NCBI GenBank assembly: GCA_002730525.1
Contig: PCAK01000036.1
Span: forward strand, 98,507 to 162,506
DNA length: 64,000 nt
Direction of reading: 5' to 3'
Source of the DNA: Acidobacteriota bacterium
GTDB lineage: Bacteria > Acidobacteriota > Vicinamibacteria > Vicinamibacterales > UBA823
Shown: piece after piece, positions 46,249-54,854 of the stretch
Layout of the letters: every line of letters begins with the position of its first letter
Position numbering within the stretch: the first letter of the stretch is position 1
Notes under the pieces: model-generated
What the model saw: the letters and a program-made list of their open reading frames with translations, nothing else
Told to the model about the DNA's origin: nothing
Database searches by the model: none
Translations under genes and position numbers: made by a program

Positions 46249-47592
46249 GTGTTCCGTGTTTTGCTCGGCCGATCTCTCCGCCGCACGTTCGGCGCCCGAT
46301 GCCGTATCGGCGTGGTCGCCGCGACGTGCCTGGCGACGAGCGTCGCGACGCTTGGCGCGCAGACTCCGACGCCGTCGATCTTTCCGCTCGGCTCCGAGTG
46401 GGTCAGCATGCTCCCCGCGCCGCCCGCGCTCGCTCCCACGACGGACGGGTCCTACCTCTACGTGCCGCTGCGCAACGGCTTGCTGGCCGCGGTCTTCGTC
46501 GGCGACGGCGTCCTTCAGTGGATTGTCGAGCAGAACAGCGACTTTCCACCGACGGTGGGTGGCCAGTCACTCTTCGTCGCCGAAGGGAGCCAGGTGCGTG
46601 CCCTGTGGGCCGCTTCGGGCACGGAGCGTTGGCGCCTCGACCTGCATGCGCCGGTCTCCTCCCCGGTCCTGTGGGACGCGGGATGGCTGATCGTCGGCCT
46701 CGAGAACGGCGACCTGCTAGCCTATGACGGCCGAGATGGGCGCCCGCTCTGGAGCCAGCGTCTGGCCGCGACCGCCCTGAGCCCGACGATCGATGGTGAT
46801 CGGCTGTTCGCCCCGCAGGCCGACGGCCACGTCTCGGCACTCGAGCTCATGACCGGCGATCTCGTCTGGGAGCGCCAGCTGGGCGGCACGCCGGAACCGA
46901 TCGCGGCGTTCGGAGACCGCGTGTACCTCGGGACGACGGACAACTTCCTGTACGCCATTGATCGGCTCGACGGACGCATCCGCTGGCGCTGGCGGACCGG
47001 CGGCGACGTCGTCGGCGCGCCGGTCGTGACCGACGAGGCGATCTACTTCGTCTCCCTGGACAATCAACTTCGAGCCCTGGCACAGCGGACGGGCGTGCAG
47101 CTCTGGAAGCGGGACCTGCCCACGCGCCCGGTGGGTGGGCCCATCCATCTCGCGCATGTGCTGATGATGCCGGGCCGGACTCCGACGCTGTACACCTTCT
47201 ATCTGGGCACGGGCGGCCCTGCGGGGCAGATTGGCGGCTCGACCGAGCTGGCCGCTCCCCCGATTGTCATTAGGGGCGAGCAGGTGGACGACGTCGAGTT
47301 CGTCCTCCTGACCGGTGAGGGCGAGCTGCAGGCCTACGCCTCCGCGGAGCCCTTCCCCCTCGATGTTCTGGCCTACCTGCCCGGGGCGAACCAGGCCGAC
47401 GGCGCGCTTGCCGTGCCCGGCGCCCGCGGTCCGCTCGAGACGACGCCGGGGCACCGCTTCGTACCCCCGCTCATTCCCGGCTTGCCCACGCTGCCAGGCC
47501 ACGCCGGCCCCGCCCGGCTCGTGCCCCTCGACGCCCTGCCAGGGAGGTTACTCGGTCTCGAGGGCGTCGTTCGACCTCCCACGCCATACTGA
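46249..47592 (+). CDS. Secreted PQQ-like/BamB-type beta-propeller protein
   Basis: About 447 residues from the GTG at 46249; an in-frame ATG at 46213 and a GTG at 46186 are alternatives. Signal peptide ending TLGAQ. The body is a propeller of PQQ-type repeats with AxxGxxxW motifs: [55 protein letters not shown] and [11 protein letters not shown]. No dehydrogenase catalytic residues are visible, so it is probably a scaffold or sensor. It ends 2 bp before the sensor kinase gene, which suggests joint function. Confidence 0.75.
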   Translation: MFRVLLGRSLRRTFGARCRIGVVAATCLATSVATLGAQTPTPSIFPLGSEWVSMLPAPPALAPTTDGSYLYVPLRNGLLAAVFVGDGVLQWIVEQNSDFPPTVGGQSLFVAEGSQVRALWAASGTERWRLDLHAPVSSPVLWDAGWLIVGLENGDLLAYDGRDGRPLWSQRLAATALSPTIDGDRLFAPQADGHVSALELMTGDLVWERQLGGTPEPIAAFGDRVYLGTTDNFLYAIDRLDGRIRWRWRTGGDVVGAPVVTDEAIYFVSLDNQLRALAQRTGVQLWKRDLPTRPVGGPIHLAHVLMMPGRTPTLYTFYLGTGGPAGQIGGSTELAAPPIVIRGEQVDDVEFVLLTGEGELQAYASAEPFPLDVLAYLPGANQADGALAVPGARGPLETTPGHRFVPPLIPGLPTLPGHAGPARLVPLDALPGRLLGLEGVVRPPTPY

Positions 47593-47594
47593 CG

Positions 47595-50500
47595 ATGGGC
47601 GGTGCGAGTCCTACCGATTCGCCAGGCCGACCTTCCTCCGCGCCGTTCTGGCGGATAGGACGGGTGGGGCTGAGCGCGGCTCTCCTCGTTCTGGCCATCG
47701 GCTTCGCGCTCGAATTCCAGCGCTTCGGCGGGTCGAACGATGCCGCGATCGCACGAATCCGGTCCGACGTCCAGGCGCGCTTCACGTCGACGGTCGAGGC
47801 GACGCGAGAGATGGCCCGTGCGCTGGCGACCGATCGCCAGACGGTCGGTGCGTTCGACGGCACCGTACGCATCAGGAACGTCTTCTCGTCGCTAGCCGAA
47901 CGCGCCGGTCTGGACGACGCCGTCACGATCTTCGACCTCGCCGGTCAACCCCTGGCGTGGACTGGACGCCCTTCCGAGATCTTCGACCGCCGGCCGCTCG
48001 ATCGCCCGGAGGTCTTCGTCGATTCCGGTCCGCTGGGGCTTCGTCTCATCGCCGTCGAGCCGATTCTCGGTGGAGGTGAGGCCGGTGCAACGGCGCGCCG
48101 CATCGGCGCCGTGGCGGTCGAGCGAGAGCTGTCGAGCGTAGCCGCTGGGACGAGTGGCGCGTTCCTCTGGCCTTCAGCAACGGTCGATATCGCGCTCGAG
48201 ACGTCGGAGGTCGTGGCCGGTCCCGACGACGCGGCCTTCGCCCTTGCCACTGCGGACGGCGACGCGCTGCTCCAGGCTTACACATCCGACGCCGAGTTGA
48301 CGGCGGCCCGGCGCGCCTGGCGCCTGGCGGTCGTGGGGTGGGCGGCGCTCGTCCTGGGCCTGACCTCTCTCCTGCTGTGTGGGCCGCTGCTCGATCGTCG
48401 AGACACCGCGACCTCTGCGACAGCCTATCGTTCGGCCGTCGGTGCACTCGTCCTGGCCTTGACCGGTGCCCGGGCGTTGTTGGCCGCCTCACAGGCATCG
48501 GCGCCGTCGGATCTCGTCGACGGCGGGAACCGCCTGCCGTTCGACTTCGCGCTTGGCGCACTCTTCTGGTTCGTCCTGGTGGGGCTCGCGATCGACGTGG
48601 CGGTCCGGTGGCGCCGAGCGGTGCGCCGCGGCCGCCGGGATCTCCGTGGCGCGGCGGTTCGCCGACGGTTCATCTCGGAGCAACTGATCGCCGGCGTCGC
48701 GGCGGCCGTCCTCCTGGCGCTGCACGCGACCGTCCTGGCCGGTATCGAGGGCCTCAGTGACCTGAGTCCGCAACAGCTGTCTCCGTATCCCTGGGACGCC
48801 GCGCGACTCACGGCGCTCGCCGGTCTCATCATCCTGGAAGCGGCGACGCTCTGGGGCACCGTCACGATTCTCTGGACCTCCCTCGTGCGGTGGCGGGTTC
48901 GACGCGCAGTGTCGTGGCTTCTGGTGACGGTCTGGGGCGCCTGGCTCGCACCCGGCCTCATCTTCGTGTCGACCGCCGCGCTCTTCGAGGCTTCGACCCC
49001 CGACCCGACGATGCTCGTCAGCCTCGTCGCGGCAATCGGCCTGGCCTGGATGGCGCCCCGCTGGACCCCGCCACTTCGCCACGCGTCGCAGGTCACTCGC
49101 CTGATGGCCGCCTTCGCGGCGCTCCTGATTCCGGCGCTGGCGGCGTATCCCGCGCTCATGGCGCGGTCCGACCGGGCCCAGCGCACGCTGATCGAGGAAC
49201 GCTTCGCGCCGCTGGCATCGAGCCACCCTGCCGACCTCGAGGCGTGGCTGGATGCGGCGTTGCTCGAGATCGACAACCTCTCGACGCTGCCCGCCCTGTT
49301 CGAGCCGGCATCCGCGCAGCGGCCCGAGAGCGACGATGCCTTTCAGATCTGGCGGGTGACCGAGTTGGCCGAGTTCCGACTGACGTCGGCCATCGAGCTG
49401 TATTCCGACACCGGCGCGCTCCTCAGTCGCTTCGCGCTCAACGTGCCGGAGTACGCGGCCGCGGCGCCGCGCCGATCGCTCGGATGCACCTGGGAGATCT
49501 TCGGGGAAGCGTCTCCGTTCAGTGCCCCTGACCGGCGGATGCTGCACGCGCAGCGGTCCGTGTGCGTCCCCGACGGCGCCGAGGAGCGGCGGATCGGTGC
49601 CGTGGTCGTGCAGCTCATGCTCGACTATCGCGTGTTGCCCTTCATCGCCTCGGACACGCCGTACGGCCAGCTCGTTCGCCGTCAGCTCGGCGCGCCCGTT
49701 ACGTCGTACGACCGTGATGTGGACGTCGTGATCTACGGGTGGGGCCTCGGGCGTCCGTTGTTCGCGTCGGGCCAGGATGCCTGGCCGATCGACGAGGCAA
49801 TGTTCGCGCGGATCGCGCTCTCGCGTCGGCCGTTCTGGACCACCCTCGACAAGAATGACGCGACCTATCACGTCTACATCTCCAACGATATCGCCGGCAT
49901 CTACGCCCTCGGATTCCCGGCTCGACGCGCGTTCGACATACTGGTCGATGCGGCCGAGCTGAGCTCCCTGGTGGGCCTCGTGTTTCTGGCCTTGTTGTTC
50001 GGTCGGGCCGCGTTCAGCCGGCTGGCCCGTCGCGACCGCGCGCCGGGTAGCCGTCTGCTGCGCGAGCTTCGCGCGAGCTTTCATCGGAAGCTCTCGCTGG
50101 CATTCGTCGCCGCCGCCGTGGTGCCCGTCCTGGTGCTGGCGGTGCTCATCCGGGTCTACTTCACGGCGCAGCTCCGGGCTGACGTGGAAGCGGAGGCCGT
50201 TCGTACGGCGGCGGTGGCGCGCCGCGTGATCGAGGAGATCGCGCTCCTGCAGCCGCTGCCCGGCGACCGTGTCGCGCCGCTCAGCGACGATGTCATGGTC
50301 TGGATCAGTCAAGCCATCGACCAGGACGTCAACATCTTCGAAGGGGCGACACTGCTCGCCACTAGTGAGCGCGACCTCTACGCGTCGGGGCTGCTCCCGA
50401 CGCGCACGCCGGAGGACGTCTATCGCGCGCTCGTCATCGACCGGTTGCCGAGTTGGGTCGGCGAAGCCTCGCTTGATGAACTGCAGTACGTCCTGGCAGC

Positions 50501-51524
50501 AACGCCGGTTGGGGGATCGGACCGCAACACGATTCTCACGGTCCCCCTGACATCGCGCCAGCAGCAGATCGAACGGCAGATCGAAGACCTCGACCGCGGG
50601 ATCCAGCTCGGGGTCGTCGCGTTCATTCTGCTGGGCGGTGTCATCGGTCTGTCCATGGCCGAACGCGTCGCCGATCCGATCCGCCGGCTGACCCGAGTCG
50701 CGAGTCAGATTGCTCGCGGCGACTTCGACGTGCGGGTCGCCGTTCGGTCGGCCGACGAGCTTCAGCGCCTGGTGGAGGCCTTCAACGGCATGGCGGCGGA
50801 ATTGAAGGCGCAGCAGACGGAACTCGAGCGCACGCACCGGCTCGAGGCCTGGGCCGAGATGGCGCGCCAGGTGGCCCACGAGATCAAGAACCCCCTCACG
50901 CCGATTCAGCTCTCCGCCGAACATCTGCGGCGGGTCCACGTGGATCGTGGTGAGCCGATGACGCCTGTGCTGGAAGACTGCGTGAAGTCGATCCTGACGC
51001 AGGTACGGCTCCTGCGTCAGATCTCAGCCGAGTTCTGGAGTTTTGCGTCCTCCCCCACCGCGCGCCCCGCCCTCACGCGGCTGTCCGATCTCGTGCGCGA
51101 GGTGGCTGAGCCGTATCGCACCGGCCTCGGCACTCATATCGAGGTCGTGCTCGACGTGTCGTCCGATCTCCCTCGGGTGTTGATCGACCCGACGCTGACC
51201 GCGCGGGCCTTGACCAACATCGTCGAGAACGCGATCCACGCGATGCCAGGCGGCGGGCGCCTCCGGATCGCCGTTCGGCTTGAGGCCGGGCGTCTGGCGC
51301 TGAGCGTGACCGATACCGGCGTGGGGATGGACGACGATGCGCGGGCCCACATCTTCGAGCCCTATTTCTCGACCCGGTCGTCGGGCACGGGCCTCGGCCT
51401 CACGATCGCGAAGCGCAATGTCGAACTGAGCGGCGGAACGATTGCCGTGGGTAGCGTGCCCGGAGAAGGCGCCACCGTGACGATGAGTTTCTCGCTCGAC
51501 GGTTCGCCCGACGTCTCGCGCTGA
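47595..51524 (+). CDS. Very large NtrY-type membrane sensor histidine kinase
   Basis: 1309 residues. Sequence order: one membrane helix (about 19-38); a periplasmic domain (to about 230); roughly eight membrane helices (230-530); a second periplasmic domain; a helix (about 795), another (about 835); a third small periplasmic part; a final helix and HAMP (about 1000-1060). Then comes the histidine kinase with the phosphoacceptor His1095 in ARQVAHEIKNPLTPIQLSAEHLRR and the ATPase boxes NIVENAIHAM, DTGVGM and GTGLGLTIAK. The H-box is that of NtrY. No response regulator is adjacent. It starts 2 bp after the beta-propeller gene. Confidence 0.85.
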   Translation: MGGASPTDSPGRPSSAPFWRIGRVGLSAALLVLAIGFALEFQRFGGSNDAAIARIRSDVQARFTSTVEATREMARALATDRQTVGAFDGTVRIRNVFSSLAERAGLDDAVTIFDLAGQPLAWTGRPSEIFDRRPLDRPEVFVDSGPLGLRLIAVEPILGGGEAGATARRIGAVAVERELSSVAAGTSGAFLWPSATVDIALETSEVVAGPDDAAFALATADGDALLQAYTSDAELTAARRAWRLAVVGWAALVLGLTSLLLCGPLLDRRDTATSATAYRSAVGALVLALTGARALLAASQASAPSDLVDGGNRLPFDFALGALFWFVLVGLAIDVAVRWRRAVRRGRRDLRGAAVRRRFISEQLIAGVAAAVLLALHATVLAGIEGLSDLSPQQLSPYPWDAARLTALAGLIILEAATLWGTVTILWTSLVRWRVRRAVSWLLVTVWGAWLAPGLIFVSTAALFEASTPDPTMLVSLVAAIGLAWMAPRWTPPLRHASQVTRLMAAFAALLIPALAAYPALMARSDRAQRTLIEERFAPLASSHPADLEAWLDAALLEIDNLSTLPALFEPASAQRPESDDAFQIWRVTELAEFRLTSAIELYSDTGALLSRFALNVPEYAAAAPRRSLGCTWEIFGEASPFSAPDRRMLHAQRSVCVPDGAEERRIGAVVVQLMLDYRVLPFIASDTPYGQLVRRQLGAPVTSYDRDVDVVIYGWGLGRPLFASGQDAWPIDEAMFARIALSRRPFWTTLDKNDATYHVYISNDIAGIYALGFPARRAFDILVDAAELSSLVGLVFLALLFGRAAFSRLARRDRAPGSRLLRELRASFHRKLSLAFVAAAVVPVLVLAVLIRVYFTAQLRADVEAEAVRTAAVARRVIEEIALLQPLPGDRVAPLSDDVMVWISQAIDQDVNIFEGATLLATSERDLYASGLLPTRTPEDVYRALVIDRLPSWVGEASLDELQYVLAATPVGGSDRNTILTVPLTSRQQQIERQIEDLDRGIQLGVVAFILLGGVIGLSMAERVADPIRRLTRVASQIARGDFDVRVAVRSADELQRLVEAFNGMAAELKAQQTELERTHRLEAWAEMARQVAHEIKNPLTPIQLSAEHLRRVHVDRGEPMTPVLEDCVKSILTQVRLLRQISAEFWSFASSPTARPALTRLSDLVREVAEPYRTGLGTHIEVVLDVSSDLPRVLIDPTLTARALTNIVENAIHAMPGGGRLRIAVRLEAGRLALSVTDTGVGMDDDARAHIFEPYFSTRSSGTGLGLTIAKRNVELSGGTIAVGSVPGEGATVTMSFSLDGSPDVSR

Positions 51525-51527
51525 TGC

Positions 51528-52355
51528 TCAGCTGAACGGCACCGGGCCGTCGGTCCCGCTCGACATCGCGTCGGGCTCGACCGCTGGGATCTCGGCGCGG
51601 TCTGGCCTCCCCCGCCGCCGCACTCTTCCAATCAGCGCCTCGAGCGGGCCGGACGCGAGATAGCTATAGGCCATCCCTGCCAGGACGAACGGGGGATGCG
51701 CGGTGATGACCGCGATGATGACCGCCATCGCCAGAAGTGGTAGGTACGAGCGCCGATGGCCGAGATTGATTTCCTTGAAGCTCCGGAAGCGCAAGGTCGT
51801 GACCATGAGCGCTGCGGGGAGCAGCACGACAAGGAAGACGGGAAGCGCCTCGGTTGCCGTCGTCAAGGGGGCCGGGGACACGAAGACCGTTGCCGCCAAA
51901 ACGCAGGCGGCCGCCGGGCTCGGCATCCCGACGAAGTAGCGCTTGTCGACCGCCGCGCTCTGAATGTTGAACCGTGCCAGTCGCGTGGCCGCGGCCACGA
52001 CGAACAGGAACCCCGCAGCCCAACCCAGCCGACCGAAGGGCGCCAGGCCCCACGCCGACGTCATGACGGCCGGGGCCACGCCAAACGAGACGATGTCGGC
52101 AAGCGAATCGAATTCCTCACCGAAGGCGCTCGCGGCACCGGTCATCCGCGCGATGCGACCGTCAAGGGTGTCCAGGACCAGGGCGATACCAAGGAAGGGG
52201 GCCGCGGTCGCGAACTCGCCGCGCAGCGTGTAGACGAGGCAGGCGTAGCCGCAGAACAGATTGGCGACGGTGAACAAGCTCGGCAGAAGGAACAACCCCC
52301 GCCGCGCGTGCCGTTCCTTTCGCCGCTGACCGCGAAAAGCCGCGAGGACTGCCAT
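51528..52355 (-). CDS. pssA: CDP-diacylglycerol-serine O-phosphatidyltransferase
   Basis: 275 residues. Joins serine to CDP-diacylglycerol. The CDP-alcohol phosphatidyltransferase motif is complete: DTLDGRIARMTGAASAFGEEFDSLAD (D-G-x2-A-R-x8-G-x3-D-x3-D type, within a membrane helix region). Several hydrophobic helices. It follows psd by 5 bp, and the two make phosphatidylethanolamine. Convergent with the sensor kinase (3-bp gap). Confidence 0.93.
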   Translation of the reverse strand: MAVLAAFRGQRRKERHARRGLFLLPSLFTVANLFCGYACLVYTLRGEFATAAPFLGIALVLDTLDGRIARMTGAASAFGEEFDSLADIVSFGVAPAVMTSAWGLAPFGRLGWAAGFLFVVAAATRLARFNIQSAAVDKRYFVGMPSPAAACVLAATVFVSPAPLTTATEALPVFLVVLLPAALMVTTLRFRSFKEINLGHRRSYLPLLAMAVIIAVITAHPPFVLAGMAYSYLASGPLEALIGRVRRRGRPDRAEIPAVEPDAMSSGTDGPVPFS

Positions 52356-52360
52356 GCCAG

Positions 52361-53020
52361 CTACCGTTCCTCCGCCGGATGATGGGCCGCTCGAGTCTCG
52401 AGGCGGGCCACCAGCGTTTCGCCGCCCCGAACGCGTTGTCCGGGTTCGACTAGCAGCTCCGCGTGTCGTGGAATAAAGAGATCGATCCGCGACCCGAACT
52501 TCATGATACCGAATCGGTCCCCGGCCCGCACCTCATCCCCCGGCGCCACCCGGCACACGAGCCGGCGCGCCAGCACGCCCACGATCTGACGGCAGACGAC
52601 CGTGTCCCCTTCGATATCGAACCCGACCTCGATCCGGGCGTTCTCCGCACCGGCTGTCTGACGGTAGGCGGCCAGGTGCCGGCCCGGCCGGCGTTCGACA
52701 TGGATGATTCGTCCCCCGATGGGTGCGCGGTTGACGTGCACGTCGATCGGCGACAGGAAGATGCTGATCTGCAGCCAGCTACCATCAGGCGCATCTGGCA
52801 CCACGACCGCGCCGGCAACGACGACCCGCCCGTCCGCCGGGGCGAGCACCAGTCCATCGCCGTCAGGTGGATGTCGTGTGGGATCGCGGAAGAAGAAGAC
52901 AAAGAAGGCGCCGAGGACTCCGAAGCCCAGCGCCCCCCACGCCTGACCGAACAACACCAGCGCCGCGCCTGGAAGCACTGCGCCGACAATGAACGGCAGA
53001 CCCGCTCGGTCGATGCTCAC
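52361..53020 (-). CDS. psd: Phosphatidylserine decarboxylase (short form)
   Basis: 219 residues from a GTG at 53020. The self-cleavage site is the Gly-Ser in IMKFGSRIDLFIP, which gives the pyruvoyl group. Upstream are HVNRAPIGGRI and two N-terminal membrane helices. This is the small PSD-A-type protein typical of Acidobacteriota and Bacteroidetes. Converts phosphatidylserine to phosphatidylethanolamine. Confidence 0.92.
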   Translation of the reverse strand: MSIDRAGLPFIVGAVLPGAALVLFGQAWGALGFGVLGAFFVFFFRDPTRHPPDGDGLVLAPADGRVVVAGAVVVPDAPDGSWLQISIFLSPIDVHVNRAPIGGRIIHVERRPGRHLAAYRQTAGAENARIEVGFDIEGDTVVCRQIVGVLARRLVCRVAPGDEVRAGDRFGIMKFGSRIDLFIPRHAELLVEPGQRVRGGETLVARLETRAAHHPAEER

Positions 53021-53053
53021 GAATGGCGAAACGCGGGCACCGACCGGCCCGTG

Positions 53054-53320
53054 CTATCCCCCCGCTGCCGACGCGACGCCGGGATCCAGCCCCGACCCCG
53101 TGATGGTCCGGCTCCGGCGCAGAATCTGCTCCATCTGATCCTTGATCTGGAGCTTGCGCTTCTTGAGGGAGCCCTTCTCGAGTTCTTCGGGGGCGGACAG
53201 GTGGGGTTGGCCGATCAACGTCGCCAAGCGACTATCGAGATCGTGATGCTTTGCGGCCAACTGCTGGAACTCACCATCCGTCTGCAGTAGCCGCTCTTTC
53301 AATTGCGTTTCCGTCGACAT
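53054..53320 (-). CDS. DUF465 (YdcH/SlyX-like) small coiled-coil protein
   Basis: 88 residues. The ATG at 53320 follows AAGGAGGGAGG, a very strong ribosome site. The heptad-like LKERLLQTDGEFQQLAAKHHDLD and EELEKGSLKKRKLQIKDQMEQIL helices mark the family, whose function is unknown. A TTGAAC-N17-TACGGT promoter is possible upstream on the minus strand. It precedes psd by 33 bp. Confidence 0.75.
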   Translation of the reverse strand: MSTETQLKERLLQTDGEFQQLAAKHHDLDSRLATLIGQPHLSAPEELEKGSLKKRKLQIKDQMEQILRRSRTITGSGLDPGVASAAGG

Positions 53321-53451
53321 CCTCCCTCCTTGCACACAAGGTTTGTCGACCCAGGTGACCAAACTGAGCGAACCGTACCACAAGGATTCTGGCTGTTCAA
53401 GCGGCTCCGGCCGCGACGGCCCCGGGGGGCATTCCAGCCCGTGGCCCGAGT

Positions 53452-53913
53452 CTAGGGCAGGGACCGCCAGAGGATCACGGCATCCTCGACGGGCATCGTG
53501 TAGTAGTCCCGGCGGAGACCTCGCCGCACGAACGCCAGACTGTCATAGAGCGCCAGTGCGGCAGCATTCGACGCCCGGACTTCCAGCGTGACCCTTCTGG
53601 CGCCAAGGTCGAACACGTCACCCAGGAGGTGCTCGAGCAGGCGTCGACCGAGGCCGCAGCGCCGCTGGGTCGGGTGAATGGCGAGGTTGTTGAGATGCAG
53701 TTCGTCCTCGATCAATCTGCACGAGCAATATCCGGCTTGCTTACGATCAGTAGAGCGGACCACGTAGGCCAGCGCCACGGAGACCCCGGCCAGTTCAGTC
53801 AGGAGCATCTCGCGCGTCCATGGATTCCTGAACGACGTGGCTTCCAGTTCGACCAGACCATCGAGGTCGCAGCGCAGATCGACTCGCTCGACGATCTGGT
53901 CGCGCGCACTCAT
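53452..53913 (-). CDS. rimI: Ribosomal-protein-S18-alanine N-acetyltransferase (RimI-like)
   Basis: 153 residues, GNAT fold with the acetyl-CoA loop RRCGLGRRLLEHLL and the catalytic-region pattern LEVRASNAAALALYDSLAFVRRGLRRDYY that is characteristic of RimI. Its start overlaps tsaB by 4 bp (ATGA), the usual tsaB-rimI arrangement. Confidence 0.92.
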   Translation of the reverse strand: MSARDQIVERVDLRCDLDGLVELEATSFRNPWTREMLLTELAGVSVALAYVVRSTDRKQAGYCSCRLIEDELHLNNLAIHPTQRRCGLGRRLLEHLLGDVFDLGARRVTLEVRASNAAALALYDSLAFVRRGLRRDYYTMPVEDAVILWRSLP

Positions 53914-54716
53914 CGGCTCGAGACGCCTCGCGCGCGCCGATCTCGCGCCAGTTCCGCGTCCGGACGGCGAACGTACAGCGGCGCCACCCCATGGGCTGCG
54001 GTCCGCTGCGCCGGCGTGGCTCGCACCGCCAACTGGCCGACGCCGACTGCCAGGGCCGCAGGCATCGCCAGGATCCGGACCGCCTGGCCCAGGGCGACCT
54101 CGGCCTCACCGGCGTACCGGACAGCGCCGTCGCCCACCAGGGCCACGCTCCGGCGCCCGATCCGACCTCGCCAACCGGTGGCGACCTCGGTTGCCGAGCC
54201 GACACAGTGCGGCTCGAGTTCCTCGAGCCCGGGCGGAACCGTGACCGAGGGTGCCGTCGCGTCAGCGGCTCGCGCACCTTCGCCCCCCGCCGTCAGATAG
54301 GCTACTCCGAACACTTCACTCCGGTGACCGTCGAGCCAGATGCCGAGCACGTCGGCCTCGATGCCAGCGGCGCCGACGCACTCGGCCATCGCCGCGAGCG
54401 TGGATACGCCAACGACCTCACGGCTACGGGTCAACGCCAATCCCTGAATCGTGGCGATGCCGACTCGCAGCCCCGTGAACGACCCAGGGCCGACCGCCAC
54501 TGCGAAACGGTCGACGTCGGTGACCGTAAGCCCGTTCTCTGTCAGCAGATCGACCGCCTCGCCGGGCAGCCGTTCGCCATGTGTCGTCCGCCCGTCGCCC
54601 GATGTGCGTGCAATCACCCGACCAGCCTGGACGATCGCCACGCTTCCGGTGCGCGTGGCTGTCTCGAGTGCGAGCACGACGCCGAGAAACGGGTCGCTGG
54701 GTTCCGGTTGTCCCAT
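53910..54716 (-). CDS. tsaB: tRNA threonylcarbamoyladenosine biosynthesis protein TsaB
   Basis: 268 residues. ASKHA-type fold: LALETATRTGSVAIV, and the signature GPGSFTGLRVGIATIQGLA. TsaB is a structural partner for TsaD/TsaE in t6A formation. The C-terminal half is variable. Divergent from mutS, separated by 138 bp. Confidence 0.93.
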   Translation of the reverse strand: MGQPEPSDPFLGVVLALETATRTGSVAIVQAGRVIARTSGDGRTTHGERLPGEAVDLLTENGLTVTDVDRFAVAVGPGSFTGLRVGIATIQGLALTRSREVVGVSTLAAMAECVGAAGIEADVLGIWLDGHRSEVFGVAYLTAGGEGARAADATAPSVTVPPGLEELEPHCVGSATEVATGWRGRIGRRSVALVGDGAVRYAGEAEVALGQAVRILAMPAALAVGVGQLAVRATPAQRTAAHGVAPLYVRRPDAELARDRRARGVSSR

Positions 54717-54772
54717 CCACGACCAATTCTAGCCCCCACGCCCCCCCGCGGAAAGTCAACGCTCTCAGCACC

Positions 54773-54801
54773 TTGACTGCGTTTTGACCCCTTCCTATAC
54801 T
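54773..54801 (+). promoter_or_regulatory. Predicted sigma-70 promoter for mutS
   Basis: TTGACT (54773-54778), exactly 17 bp, TATACT (54796-54801). Transcription should begin near 54808, about 47 bp before the mutS start. A second TTGACC in the spacer is spaced too close to be used. Confidence 0.6.
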
Positions 54802-54854
54802 GTTTTCACCCGACGCCCTCCACTCTTCGGGCCCGCAACCGTCGAGAGTTTCCC

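Noticed and set aside
48489..50939. 816-codon minus-strand frame opposite the sensor kinase
   Set aside because: Composition is Arg/Pro/His/Glu-rich antisense of a membrane protein gene; the plus strand carries the kinase motifs.
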